Below, one piece after another: positions 23,054 to 32,402 of a stretch of 64,000 nucleotides of DNA. Position 1 is the first letter of the stretch. Every line of letters starts with the position of its first letter. This DNA comes from Ctena decussata (Eukaryota > Mollusca > Bivalvia > Lucinida > Lucinidae). The stretch spans positions 85,916,979-85,980,978 of the forward strand of contig OZ022501.1 in assembly GCA_963989385.1 (NCBI GenBank). The letters are read 5' to 3'. A program made the position numbers and the translations under genes. The notes beneath the pieces are model-generated. The model was given only the letters and a program-made list of their open reading frames with translations. It did no database searches and was not told where the DNA came from.

Positions 23054-23962
23054 TCTATAATACTAAATAAACGAAGTAACGCATAAACTGCAAAATTGGT
23101 GGCATTTTCAAGTGTAATTTCTATACTGGTTCTTTCGCATATTGCTATCATTGATAATTTCGGTTAGCGTGTGTTTTAGTTTCACGTAGATTTAAAGAAT
23201 TTGGGAATTAAATTCGTCTTTCATTTTAAATTCTCCCAAGTATTTTTGCTAGAAACTTCGACTATTTGTCAACAATGGGTGCGTTCGAGTGAAATTATCG
23301 TGTACTCGAATACACGTTTTAAATTAATCCGGTCGTTTCGGTTCTGCGTCATTATATCGGCGCGCTGCTTAGCAAGTCCAACTTTAACAGGTTCTAATGC
23401 AAAAAATCCGACCCATGAACGTACGTCATTCCCCATAAATAACGATTTATTTTTGCTCATATGTCTAAACGGATGAAGAACTAAATGGTCATAGTCCCGA
23501 CGGCCCTGGCTCGAAACGACCCATTTTCTTCCAGAACAATAGTCAATACGAGTAGCCCATCGAACTCGCCCATTGAAGAGTAAAGCTCAACGCACATGGT
23601 CTTTCGAAAAGTTGGACGGACACACGGCGCCAAGTGTGTGCGGCTATGGTTACGTACCGCTGAGCCACTTGGGGAACGTCGTTAGGAGAATTCAAACTGA
23701 ACTGAACTTTCGAAAAGACAAAAATTAAAAATGTCTAAGGTTAACACACATGCGCCAGGTAAGAAAGGGCATTTTTTCCAGCGAAGCAGACAAATCAATT
23801 TCAATGATTCAACGAAGCTAAATAAGCCTTTAGTCTTCAGAGGGCTTGAATATTTTCCTCCAAAACGTTCCAGGACCCAATTTTTCCAGAAAAAAAAATA
23901 CCCAGGACAGGTCACATAACCAAGATGGCAAACATTTATTATGGTAAAAAAATTCAAAAATC

Positions 23963-23979
23963 TTCTCCCCCAGAACCAC
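23963..23979. repeat. SINE target duplication, left
   Basis: TTCTCCCCCAGAACCAC, repeated exactly (17 of 17) at 24247-24263. Confidence 0.93.
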
Positions 23980-24246
23980 GCCGGGCCGCGTAGCGCAATC
24001 GGTAGGGCAGCTGACTCATAAGTCAGAGGTCCTGGGTTCGAAACCCGGTCTGGCCACATACTTTCGTTTCTCCTTCCGCTGATTCAAGAAGGGCAGTTGT
24101 CAGTTACTGGCGAAAGTATGTGCACTTAGTACTGGTTAACCGCTTAGGAGGTCTAAGCTTGCCCAGGAATATTGTGTTTAGGTTAACTGACCGTCCTGAC
24201 ATGACCTTAGCTGTTTACCATGGACGTTAAGCATCAAATCAACCAA
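23980..24246 (+). mobile_element. Met-tRNA-like SINE, copy 3 (full length)
   Basis: The best copy of the family here, 267 bp. Head GCCGGGCCGCGTAGCGCAAT with A box, anticodon arm CTGACTCATAAGTCAG (CAU, Met-like), perfect B box GGTTCGAAACC, body AGAAGGGCAGTTGTCAGTTA, conserved GTTAACTGACCGTCC and GGACGTTAAGCATCAAATC, short AACCAA tail. The 17-bp duplication splits a CTCCAGAACC-type module inside the Helitron, so the SINE is the younger insertion. Confidence 0.93.
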
Positions 24247-24263
24247 TTCTCCCCCAGAACCAC
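24247..24263. repeat. SINE target duplication, right
   Basis: Exact partner of 23963-23979. Confidence 0.93.
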
Positions 24264-24625
24264 AAATCCTATGATCTTGAAACTTAGCATGGTGCATCAA
24301 GGACTCAAAAGCTCAACAAAATTTATATAAATGATGATCCTGGGATGACCTTGATCTGTTTTACGGCAAGGTCAACTTTTGAGTCACTTAGGTTTTTCTA
24401 TAGGAAAAAGTGAAAAAAGTTGATCTTTTTTAGAAACAATGCAGTCTGCTACCTGAAAGTTTGTAGATGCAGACAACTACTTAGGTAAATGAAGCTTTAG
24501 TGAGTATTCATGGTAAAGGTCATATCTTCACCTGGGCCTAAGGCCATTTACATTGAAAAACTCGCTTTTTTATATAAACTTGACCATCATGAAATATTTC
24601 CGCGCTTGCGCGGGCTCTTTTCTAG

Positions 24626-24707
24626 TTATTAAAAGAATTGTAAAACTTACTATCGAAGTTTTGTATATTTTGTTTGCCAATCCATAATCGGGAAAAGCAC
24701 GACAACA
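24626..24707 (+). repeat. BEL 5' LTR, second segment
   Basis: TTATTAAAAGAATTGTAAAA to GACAACA. It differs from the 3' LTR end by one indel and one substitution. The CA end agrees with a TG...CA LTR. Confidence 0.93.
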
Positions 24708-24711
24708 AAAC

Positions 24712-24722
24712 TGGTAGCAGAG
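24712..24722 (+). promoter_or_regulatory. Primer-binding site
   Basis: TGGTAGCAGAG, 4 bases after the 5' LTR. It is complementary to the 3' end (CTCTGCTACCA) that I recall for animal initiator tRNA-Met, so that tRNA is the probable minus-strand primer. The tRNA identity is from general knowledge, not from a search. Confidence 0.7.
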
Positions 24723-24754
24723 CGAGGTTTTACATCGGAAAACATATAAAATAG

Positions 24755-27700
24755 AACATACATCATTGGAAAATACGGAGCGGCTCAGTCGACATTTCGA
24801 GATTAGAGGCAGAATTTAAGAAGGACAAGTTTCGGGCAAAGTCCAATTTCACGCGTTTCAGGAACAAACTGGTTTTATTGCTAGAGAAACAGGAGCTACC
24901 GAGTCGTAGGGAAGTTCTTGAGGCATGCGATAAAATGGACACTTCATTCGGGATAGCGGTGGACATTTTCACAAATTTCTTTGACATGTACATCAAAAAC
25001 AATGAAATACAAAATAGCATGCGCTTATCCGGGGAGATGGAGAAGATAGAAGATGAATACCATTCAGCAAGTGATAAAGCAACGGAGTACCTTGAATCGC
25101 ACCAGGACGACAGATCAAGTACTGCTTCGGACATTTTGAACATTGAGTTACTGGACAGAATGAACATTTCGGAACCTTCAGAAACCAATAAAAAAGAAAA
25201 GATGGAGCCGCATAAAAATGTAGAGGTAGGAGCTATATTATCGAACAGTGGTAATTGTAACACGATGCCAATATCGGAACCTTCACTAGCATACCACGCC
25301 CAAACATTCGTTGAAGACCGGCTTAACAATAGAACTATCCAGGCTGCAAATACTGGCAAAAGACAAGACCACTTGCCTACAGTTGGGCACGAAAATCAGT
25401 TCCGAGTTGAAAAATCAAGTATGGACAGTCTCGTGAGGCCGGAGTGTAGTTCCGGTTTGAATGCGCTCGCAAGTCTGTTCGAACCAGCACCAACCCATAC
25501 ACAAGCTCCCTCTATCGGGCAAGATCTGTGGCGTCAACTTAAGCGCGTCGAAATTCCAGTGTTCTCCGGGGATAAAAGAAAATATCAAAGCTGGAAAGCG
25601 GCCTTCATAGCTTGTATTGACTGCGCCCCAGCTACGGCCGAATATAAGCTGTTACAACTGCGGCAGTATCTGTCTGGTGAAGCTCTACAGGCAATCGAGA
25701 ACTTGGGTCACTCTGAAACAGCGTATGAAGCGGCCAAGGAGAGACTTGAACGGAAGTATGGGGGCAAACGACGGCAGATAGCAGTTTATTTGGAAGATCT
25801 GGAAAATTTTCAGCAGGTGAGATCCGGAAATGCTAAAGATCTTGAGAAATTAGCGGACTTACTAGACATTGCTATCATTAACTTAAAAGAAGCAGGGCAT
25901 ATTCACGAACTAGGGGACGGTTCGCTATATAATAAGCTCCAGCGAAAGTTGTCAGAACCAATGTTGGCGCGCTACCATCGATGGGTGTTTGAAAACAACG
26001 TAACTGAGGGCGTAGCTACCTTGAGGAAATGGGTTATACAAGAAGCTGAATTTCAAACCATTACATCTGAAACAATGCATGGCTTGGCAGGCAAATCAGC
26101 TAACAGTCAGAATCAAGAACAACCGCCGCCTAGACATAAAAATCAAAGGACGTTCTTTGGAGAATCACGGAAAGATCGCACTGTAGAGAAAACAACGTGT
26201 CAGGCGTGTAAAGGACCACATGCAATCTGGAGATGCCGGACCTTTTCAAAGAAAAGTCCAACTGAGCGATGGAGAATAGCTAAGCGGGCACAGCTATGTT
26301 ATCGGTGTTTGTCCACCGGACATTACGGAAGTAAATGTCCAAACAGTCGGCCATGCGGTTCCAGTGGGTGCCAGGAACGTCATCATAGGCTACTGCACCA
26401 GAACGCCACGACACCGGCATCAAGTGGACTGGAGCATACCGAACCGAAGCGCATTGGTTTGACAGAGCATGCACCACAAGAAATCGGGCCTCCCTCGGCG
26501 GATCTAGCTTCTTCTGTCACGGAGGGGAAGGCACATGAACACTCACAGCAGACCACCCTGATTACACAGAACTACTCCAAAGTGGATTACATTGCTCTAC
26601 GTACAGTGCCAATCATTTTGAAAAACGGTGGCAGGTCGTTACGAGTAAATGCGCTGCTAGATGAGGCCAGCACTAAGAGCTACGTTAATTCAGATGTCGC
26701 TGCAGAACTCGGGCTGGAAGGAAAGACGGAAAAGGTAACCGTTAATGTACTTAATGGTCAAATTGAAATGTTTGAAACAAAACCTGCCAGTTTCAAAATA
26801 CAGAGCGTCGATGGAAAAGTGAGCTTCGATGTAAATGCGTATACGGCAAATCGGGTGACAGGGGACATGAATGTGATTGACTGGAATGAATTTCGCATGA
26901 AGTGGCCACATCTGAGAAGTATAAGATTTCCGCTTAACGCCAAGAAGCCGACAGTCGATGATTTGATTGGTTTGGATTGTCTTGATATACATTGCTCCAT
27001 CGAAGAAGTCCGAGGTCAACCAGGCGAGCCAGTCGCAAGACTGACACCACTGGGCTGGACGTGCATCGGCAGTCCCTACTCAGCGAACACAACGAAACTA
27101 GTTACACACTTTGCCCGTATATATTTTGTCAGAGATCAGTTCGGGATGGATGAACTTAACTCGACTTTGAAACGTTTCTGGGAAATTGAAGAAGCATCGC
27201 CTGGCAAGACTACTCCAATAGTACAGGTTCAGGAGCACCTAGCTATGAAAAAAGTCAAAGGCTCACTCCATTATAATCAGAACATGTATCGAGTTAGTGT
27301 ACCATGGAGAGAAGATGAGCCTAGGTTACCGGAGAATTATAACATGGCATTACAACGGCTCCAGAATACAGAGAAGAGACTGCGCAAGTCACCAAATATC
27401 AGGCAGTCATACAGTGACATTATAGAGCAATACGTCGCTAAAGGTTACGTGAGAAAGGTACCAGAAAATGAAATAAACAAATCGAAGTGGTACTTGCCAC
27501 ACTTCCCAGTCTTAAGGCCTGACAAAGACACGACGAAGATCAGAATAGTGTTTGACGCCTCAGCAAAGTGTCAAGGGATATCACTGAATGACGTGATAAA
27601 CCAGGGGCCTAAACTCCAACGGGACCTCTTTGACGTGCTCATGAGATTTAGACGTTTCCCAGTAGCAGTCGTTTGTGACATAGAGGAGATGTACCTTCGA

Positions 27701-28312
27701 ATCGGTATATCACATAAGGACCAGCCATATCACAGATTTCTATGGAGGGGAACAGAGCAGGATCGTAAGCCAGATGTTTACGAATTTGACCGAGTTGTGT
27801 TCGGAATGAATTCATCACCATTCCTTGCCCAATTCGTGCTACAACACCACGCCACGAGCTACAAAACCGACTTCCCATTGGCTGCAGAAACAATTGACAA
27901 ATCAACGTATATGGACGATTCCATGGACTCCGTACAGTCTGAAGAACAAGGAATTCAGCTCTATCACCAACTGTCCGCTTTGTTGTCAAAAGCCGGGATG
28001 CATGCTCGGGAATGGCTTTCGAACTTGTCTGAAGTATTAGGCGAAATACCACTCGAAGATCGGAAGGCCGAAGTTGACTTGGACCGCACTCAGTTACCGT
28101 GTGCAAAGACTCTCGGGGTATGGTGGCGTGCCGATACTGACGTCTTCACATTCAAAGAGAACGTTCCAGAGGAGAATATGGCGTATACAAAAAGGAATTT
28201 TCTGAAGAAAATTGCAACCCTCTTCGATCCAATAGGTTTTTTTGGCTCCTTACACAGTCCGTGCAAAAATGATGCTCCAAGATATGTGGACAGCTGGCAT
28301 AGATTGGGATGA
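24755..28312 (+). pseudogene. BEL/Pao gag-protease-reverse transcriptase
   Basis: The frame is open from just after a TAG at 24752. The first in-frame ATG is 24935, yet gag-like, charged sequence (LEAEFKKDKF, FTRFRNKL) precedes it, so the original ATG is probably lost or another start was used. Order: DUF1759-like gag core from about 25559 (FSGDKRKYQSW); two zinc knuckles at about 26198 (CQACKGPHAIWRC) and 26297 (CYRCLSTGHYGSKC) plus a further Cys/His patch; aspartic protease with catalytic LLD at 26654-26662 (LLDEAST); reverse transcriptase with IRIVFDASAK, VAVVCDIEEMYLRI, VFGMNSSPFLAQ and the catalytic YMDD at 27908-27919. The frame is lost at a run of seven T (28237-28243): skipping one T continues GFLAPYTVRAKMM in the next frame, so the last ~23 codons to the TGA are spurious. 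Confidence 0.93.
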
Positions 28313-29027
28313 CGAGCTTCCCGAATCGCTAGCCATTTCTGCACGTGCGTGGTTCACCGAACTGCTTCAGCTACAGAAGATCCAGGTTTCAAGATGTTTA
28401 TGGAATGAAGGTAATATTGCTGATACTATGTCACTGCATACGTTTGTAGATGCATCTGAAAAAGCATACGGGGCTGTTGTCTACGCAAGATGTCAAAATC
28501 ATAATGGTACTTTTTCCACAAACATTGTAGCTGCAAAGACAAGAGTTTCACCGAACATTGCAACCAGTATCCCCAGACTTGAATTGATGGGTGCGATAGT
28601 CGGCACGCGACTCGCCACGAAAATTTTGGCCGTACTTGGAGTAAAAATGGACAAAGTTACTTTCTGGTCTGACAGCGTTAACGTTTTGTGGTGGGTTAGA
28701 GGGCGAAGCCGTGATTTCAAGCCTTTCGTTGCCAACAGAGTCGGGGAAATTCAAACAAGTACACAGCCAACGCAATGGCGGTATGTTCTTACTAAGGTAA
28801 ATCCAGCGGACATGTTAAGTAGAGGGATGCATGCAATCGATCTAGCCGAATGTGATTCATGGTGGAGAGGACCCTATTTCCTGCAAGACTCAGAAGATGC
28901 ATGGCCTCAAAACAAAGCCTTTGAAAACCCCATTGGAGATGCTGAAGTCAAACATTCTACACCACGTGGAATAAAAGCTAGTCGTCCAGAACCTGTGATC
29001 GATACAACTTTCGCCGTACCTTTGTAA
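28244..29027 (+). pseudogene. BEL/Pao RNase H segment
   Basis: Continuation of pol in a second frame after the T-run. Shows the RNase H-like HTFVDASEKAYGAVVYARC, ELMGAIVGTRLATK and VTFWSDSVNVLWWVRGR, and the family's NPADMLSRG motif. The frame runs to a TAA at 29025. Pol resumes around 29021 in the frame reading FVTLTDGENCPFDPAQYSSW, so a second frame change lies in about 28985-29025. It is the connection between the reverse transcriptase and integrase parts and is not a separate gene. Confidence 0.9.
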
Positions 29028-29179
29028 CATTAACAGACGGAGAAAATTGTCCATTTGATCCTGCTCAGTATTCCAGTTGGTTGAAATTAAGACGAATCTT
29101 AGCTTGGGTTAGTCGATTTACTGAAAACTGTAAGAGGAACGCGGCTATTAGGATGACTGGTGAGTTGACTGCTTTATGA
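29021..29179 (+). pseudogene. BEL/Pao pol linker before integrase
   Basis: Short stretch in a third frame: CPFDPAQYSSWLKLRRILAW and FTENCKRNAA, the conserved region between RNase H and integrase in BEL/Pao. It ends at TGA (29177-29179); the next frame picks up as ELKKSEVQLIRQAQR from 29178. This is the third frame lesion. Confidence 0.85.
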
Positions 29180-30097
29180 ACTTAAGAAATCCGAAGTTCA
29201 GCTTATTAGACAGGCGCAGCGGTCTGAATTCCATGACGAATGGAAGGCTTTAGTTAACAGCCAACCGTTGCAAACAAACAGCAAACTACTTGCTCTTAAG
29301 CCCCAACTCGACGATGATGGGCTTATACGATCGGATGGACGGCTTACAAATGCTAAATTCCTTTCCTATGACGTTCGACATCCAGTGATTTTACCACGTA
29401 AAAGTTGGGTCACAAAATTGATAATAAAAGATGCCCATGAGAAAGGACATCACGCATTCGGGACCAACCAAACATTAGCGACATTATCGGCTCGCTATTG
29501 GATTATCTCGGCACGCGAAGCTATACGAGAATGGGAGCGAGAATGTGCCGAGTGTCGTCGTCGTAAAGCTAAAGCCAGCCAGCAGATAATGGCTCCATTG
29601 CCTTTGGCGAGAGTCCAAACGTCGCTAAGGGCTTTTACCAGGACATCAGTGGATTTTGGAGGTCCATTTATTACCATACAGGGGAGAGGCAAACGTCGTG
29701 AGAAACGATATTTATGTTTGTTTACATGCCTTGCCACCAGAGCTGTGCATTTAGAAATAGCTTTCGGTCTTACCACAGACTCATTTCTAAACGCTTTCTA
29801 CAGAATGGCAAGTCGCAGAGGTCTTCCAGACGAGGTCTATTCTGACAATGGCACCAATTTCATAGGTGCTGACAGAGAACTTCAGGATCTACTTTCTCAG
29901 GTAGACAGTCACAAGATTCAAGAATCGGTCGCGAACAAGGGAGTTAAGTGGCATTTTAATCCGCCATTGGCGCCACATTTCGGGGGAGCTCATGAGTCCA
30001 TGGTGAAATCAGCGAAAAAGGCGATAAAAGCTATACTTGGACAGGCGGATATCAACGATGAGGAGTTAATGACGGCCATCATCGGCGCTGAAGGCTG
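29178..30097 (+). pseudogene. BEL/Pao integrase, zinc and catalytic domains
   Basis: HHCC-type zinc domain: HEKGHHAFGTNQTLATLSAR followed by CAECRRRKAK. DDE catalytic core: first Asp in TRTSVDFGGPF (by eye, about 29650), second in VYSDNGTNF (about 29845), Glu in HESMVKSAKKA (about 29995). The frame breaks at 30094-30097: GAAGGCTGATAAAC reads Gly-stop, but one added base would give the expected GLINSRPL, so a single-base loss caused the stop. All three catalytic residues are present. Confidence 0.92.
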
Positions 30098-30532
30098 ATA
30101 AACTCTCGACCGTTAACATATCAGTCGGCAAACCATGTAGATGATGTTCCACTAACCCCGAACCATTTCCTACACGGCCAGATCGGAGGTCAATTCGCTC
30201 CTACATCCGTGGACGAAACGCAGTTCAGTCCGCGGAAACGATGGCGACGTGTTCAAGAACTGGTCCGCCATTTTTGGCATAGATGGCTGCGGGAATGGTT
30301 GCCAGGACTAAGTGCGCGGAAAAAGTGGCACCGGGAAAGACGAAACATACAGACGGGCGAGGTGGTTCTTCTCATTTCGCCAGATACACCGCGGGGAAGC
30401 TGGCCTCTGGGAAGAGTAGTAGAGGTCTATCCGGGAGACGATGGACGTGTACGCGTTGTCAAGGTGCAGGTCGGGCAGGGCACCTTGATACGACCGATTT
30501 CGAAGCTGTGTCCTTTGGAAGCAGAGATGTAG
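30095..30532 (+). pseudogene. BEL/Pao integrase C-terminal domain
   Basis: Pol in the frame after the 30094 lesion: LINSRPLTYQSANHVDDVPL, LTPNHFLHGQIGGQFAP, KRWRRVQELVRHFWHRW, then the DUF5641-like end TGEVVLLISPDTPRGSWPLG and LIRPISKLCPLE. Ends at TAG 30530-30532. The polypurine tract follows about 255 bases later. The GTG near 30209 is not a start. Confidence 0.9.
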
Positions 30533-30786
30533 CAAAAGTCTAAAACGGAACTGTTATTAGTAATTAATTTATCTATGCTGGAGATGATACAACAATTTTT
30601 CCTTTTAATATTTGAGATACATTCATACTTGAGAGAAGCCTTATTTTGTTAGTTTAAATTATGTGTTAATTGTGGTAGTATTTTATCGTAATTTGGAAAT
30701 GTTTAGTTCTAGTTTTGTTTTAATGCAGCAGAGTTAGAAAAGGCGACTAATTCAGACAAGAACTTTATCAAAATGTAAGACATTTC
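30533..30786. other. BEL 3' untranslated spacer
   Basis: AT-rich, non-coding, between the end of pol and the polypurine tract. No env-like frame is present. Confidence 0.7.
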
Positions 30787-30799
30787 GGGAGGGGAAGAA
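30787..30799 (+). promoter_or_regulatory. Polypurine tract
   Basis: CGGGAGGGGAAGAA-type purine run directly against the 3' LTR; expected primer site for plus-strand DNA. Confidence 0.85.
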
Positions 30800-31040
30800 T
30801 GGATATAAGGCTCTTCTCCTGTATGTATTACCACACTTTATTGAACGTTGCGTAATAGACGTAACGCCTCTAAAACGTTATAATAACGTTAGTTGCCAAG
30901 TAGCAGAAAGAGTCGTCGCCATATTGTTTCGCTTCGGGCGAAATTAATGTGCAGGGACATTATTAAAAGAATTGTAAAACTTACTATCGAAGTTTTGTAT
31001 ATTTTGTTTGCCAATCCATAATCGGGAAAACACGGCAACA
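30800..31040 (+). repeat. BEL 3' LTR (uninterrupted, 241 bp)
   Basis: TGGATATAAGG...CGGCAACA. It is the empty-site counterpart of the 5' LTR, reading GGGACATTATTAAAAG where the 5' LTR carries the Helitron. Confidence 0.95.
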
Positions 31041-31045
31041 AGGCC
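31041..31045. repeat. BEL target duplication, right
   Basis: AGGCC, partner of 22889-22893. Confidence 0.9.
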
Positions 31046-32026
31046 TGTTTCATGGCCACAAACCGATTTTCTTTAAACTTTGTAAACTCAAACTGCTATA
31101 TCTAGGCTGCAATGCCATATATTATCAGATCACTTGGTAAGATTTCTTTGTTATGTAAAAGATGGAAGTGGATGGGGTAATTGAGAAAGTTGAGAAAGTT
31201 TATTGCTACTTATAACTGGAAGTGAACCATTTCGTGAATGCTGATGCAATGCCAGATGTAACAAATGATGATAACACTTTTGTGAAATTGCTACATACCA
31301 TGTGTTTATGCTCACTTGTATGACATACCTAAATTTTAGCTTTTTTATTCTCCAACTTTACGCAAAATCACAACATCTTTTTACGCTTAAAGTGATTCCG
31401 ATGATATTTTGTATTTATACAGTATATAAGGTGGTTGTTCCAAAATAAGGCCGATGATTTTCTACAATGAATATTTTCTGAGTTATCTACCCTTAAATCA
31501 GTTTTTTTTGCTTTGTTATTACTCAGTTTTTATACCCCGCCCATGCTATTAGCGTGGTATTATGCTTTCCCGCTGGTTTTCTGTCTGCCCATCTATTGTG
31601 CATACATCTATTTTCCTGCCTGTTTGTATGTCTGTCTGTCTGTCCATCCATGAGCACTTCGTTTCTATTCAATAACGTTGAGTATTTTGATGGATTTCTT
31701 CAAACTTGGTGTGCGCATTGGTCTCGAGTCTTCACATGCTGCAAGATATGTTACTTAAGGTATGTAAAATAAGAAGGGGCACTGGGAGAAACATGATACA
31801 ATTCTGGAGAATTTCCTTGAGAATAAGCGAAGCCATTTGACTATGGGGATCAGTTTTATCAGCTGAAACAAGCATACTCCAACAGACCAACATTTTGATG
31901 CAATATGTCAGTAGCAAATAAAGAACGTAAAGAAAATCACATTCTTTAAGCATGGGACTCATTCCATGCAAATGCCCCGAAATGGGTTATTTAATTCTTT
32001 GCAGTCTGATACAAGACCCAAAAGGG
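31046..32026. other. No gene seen
   Basis: AT-rich. A TGTCTGTCTGTCTGTCCATC stretch at about 31630-31650 resembles the leaders of the modular elements but nothing else of them follows. Confidence 0.35.
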
Positions 32027-32091
32027 CACCAGTTTGAGTCTATTCTGCAATAATGTCTGGGATTTTATTGCAGAATAGACTCAAACTGGTG
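32027..32091. repeat. Perfect 27-bp hairpin
   Basis: Arms 32027-32053 and 32065-32091 are exact complements (CACCAGTTTGAGTCTATTCT... / ...AGAATAGACTCAAACTGGTG) with an 11-base loop. No other copy in the window. Confidence 0.85.
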
Positions 32092-32099
32092 AAGAGGAG

Positions 32100-32399
32100 A
32101 ACAAATAATTAGAACAATGATCTCAAAATGATAATGTCAATTTGTCGTTAATTAATTTGATGGTATCTACCAAATTTTATACCAAAACCTTTTACAGTTT
32201 CCATGAAATCTTACGTTTTAGCATTTTCCCATCTACAATCATCAGAAAGTTGACGATGCCGTGAAAAGGGTCAGTGTCAACCTTTGGTCATCATTTGGAC
32301 AATCTTGGTAGTACTCGAGTACCCAATGCACCATACTAAGTTTAAAGACCGTAGATCTATTGTTTCTGGAGAAGATTTTAAAGTTTTTTTTTCATAGAA
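32100..32399 (-). mobile_element. Modular 'AGCTCACC'-type element fragment, interrupted by LINE
   Basis: On the minus strand it matches modules of the 5226-7073 element: TTTCTGGAGAAGATTTTAAAG (complement), CATACTAAGTTTAAAGACC, AATCTTGGTAGTACTCGAGTACCC, GGAAACTGTAAAAGG. It resumes at 34239 as ACCATAGAAGGGCATGGCGG. The LINE lies between. Confidence 0.6.
32393..32399. repeat. LINE target duplication, left
   Basis: CATAGAA, repeated at 34239-34245. Confidence 0.7.
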
Positions 32400-32402
32400 G
32401 CA

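Larger units (their letters stand above)
23054..24625 (+). mobile_element. Non-autonomous Helitron inside the BEL 5' LTR
   Basis: Starts TCTATAATACTAAATAAACG after an A and ends CTAG before a T. A 6-bp GC hairpin CCGCGC-TT-GCGCGG (24600-24613) lies 12 bases from the end (GCTCTTTTCTAG). These are the classic Helitron marks: 5' TC, 3' CTRR, subterminal hairpin, insertion between A and T, no target duplication. The 3' LTR supplies the empty site (GGGACA^TTATTAAAAG), so removing exactly these 1572 bases restores the LTR. No Rep/helicase frame. The interior includes a piece of the 'AGCTCACC' module family and a SINE. Confidence 0.92.
22894..31040 (+). mobile_element. BEL/Pao LTR retrotransposon
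   Basis: A complete but broken element: 5' LTR (interrupted by a Helitron), primer-binding site, gag with DUF1759-type region and zinc knuckles, aspartic protease, reverse transcriptase, RNase H, integrase with C-terminal domain, polypurine tract and 3' LTR. A perfect 5-bp target duplication bounds it. The domain order PR-RT-RH-IN and the LLDEAST protease motif are those of BEL/Pao. Without the Helitron the element is about 6.6 kb, a normal family size. Frame is lost at four places in pol, so this copy cannot make an intact polyprotein. The LTRs differ at only two positions. Confidence 0.95.

Noticed and set aside
23980..24060. Possible functional tRNA-Met gene (CAU anticodon arm and perfect B box)
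   Set aside because: The anticodon loop is one base short by my count, the acceptor ends pair poorly, and the sequence continues into a SINE body with a 17-bp target duplication; sister copies have the same head.
22894..24707. A real 1.8-kb LTR with a deletion in the 3' copy
   Set aside because: The extra block has Helitron ends and hairpin and lies exactly between A and T; a random deletion would not have these edges. Not fully excluded without other copies.
30533..30786. Possible env gene after pol
   Set aside because: Only ~255 non-coding AT-rich bases lie between pol and the polypurine tract.
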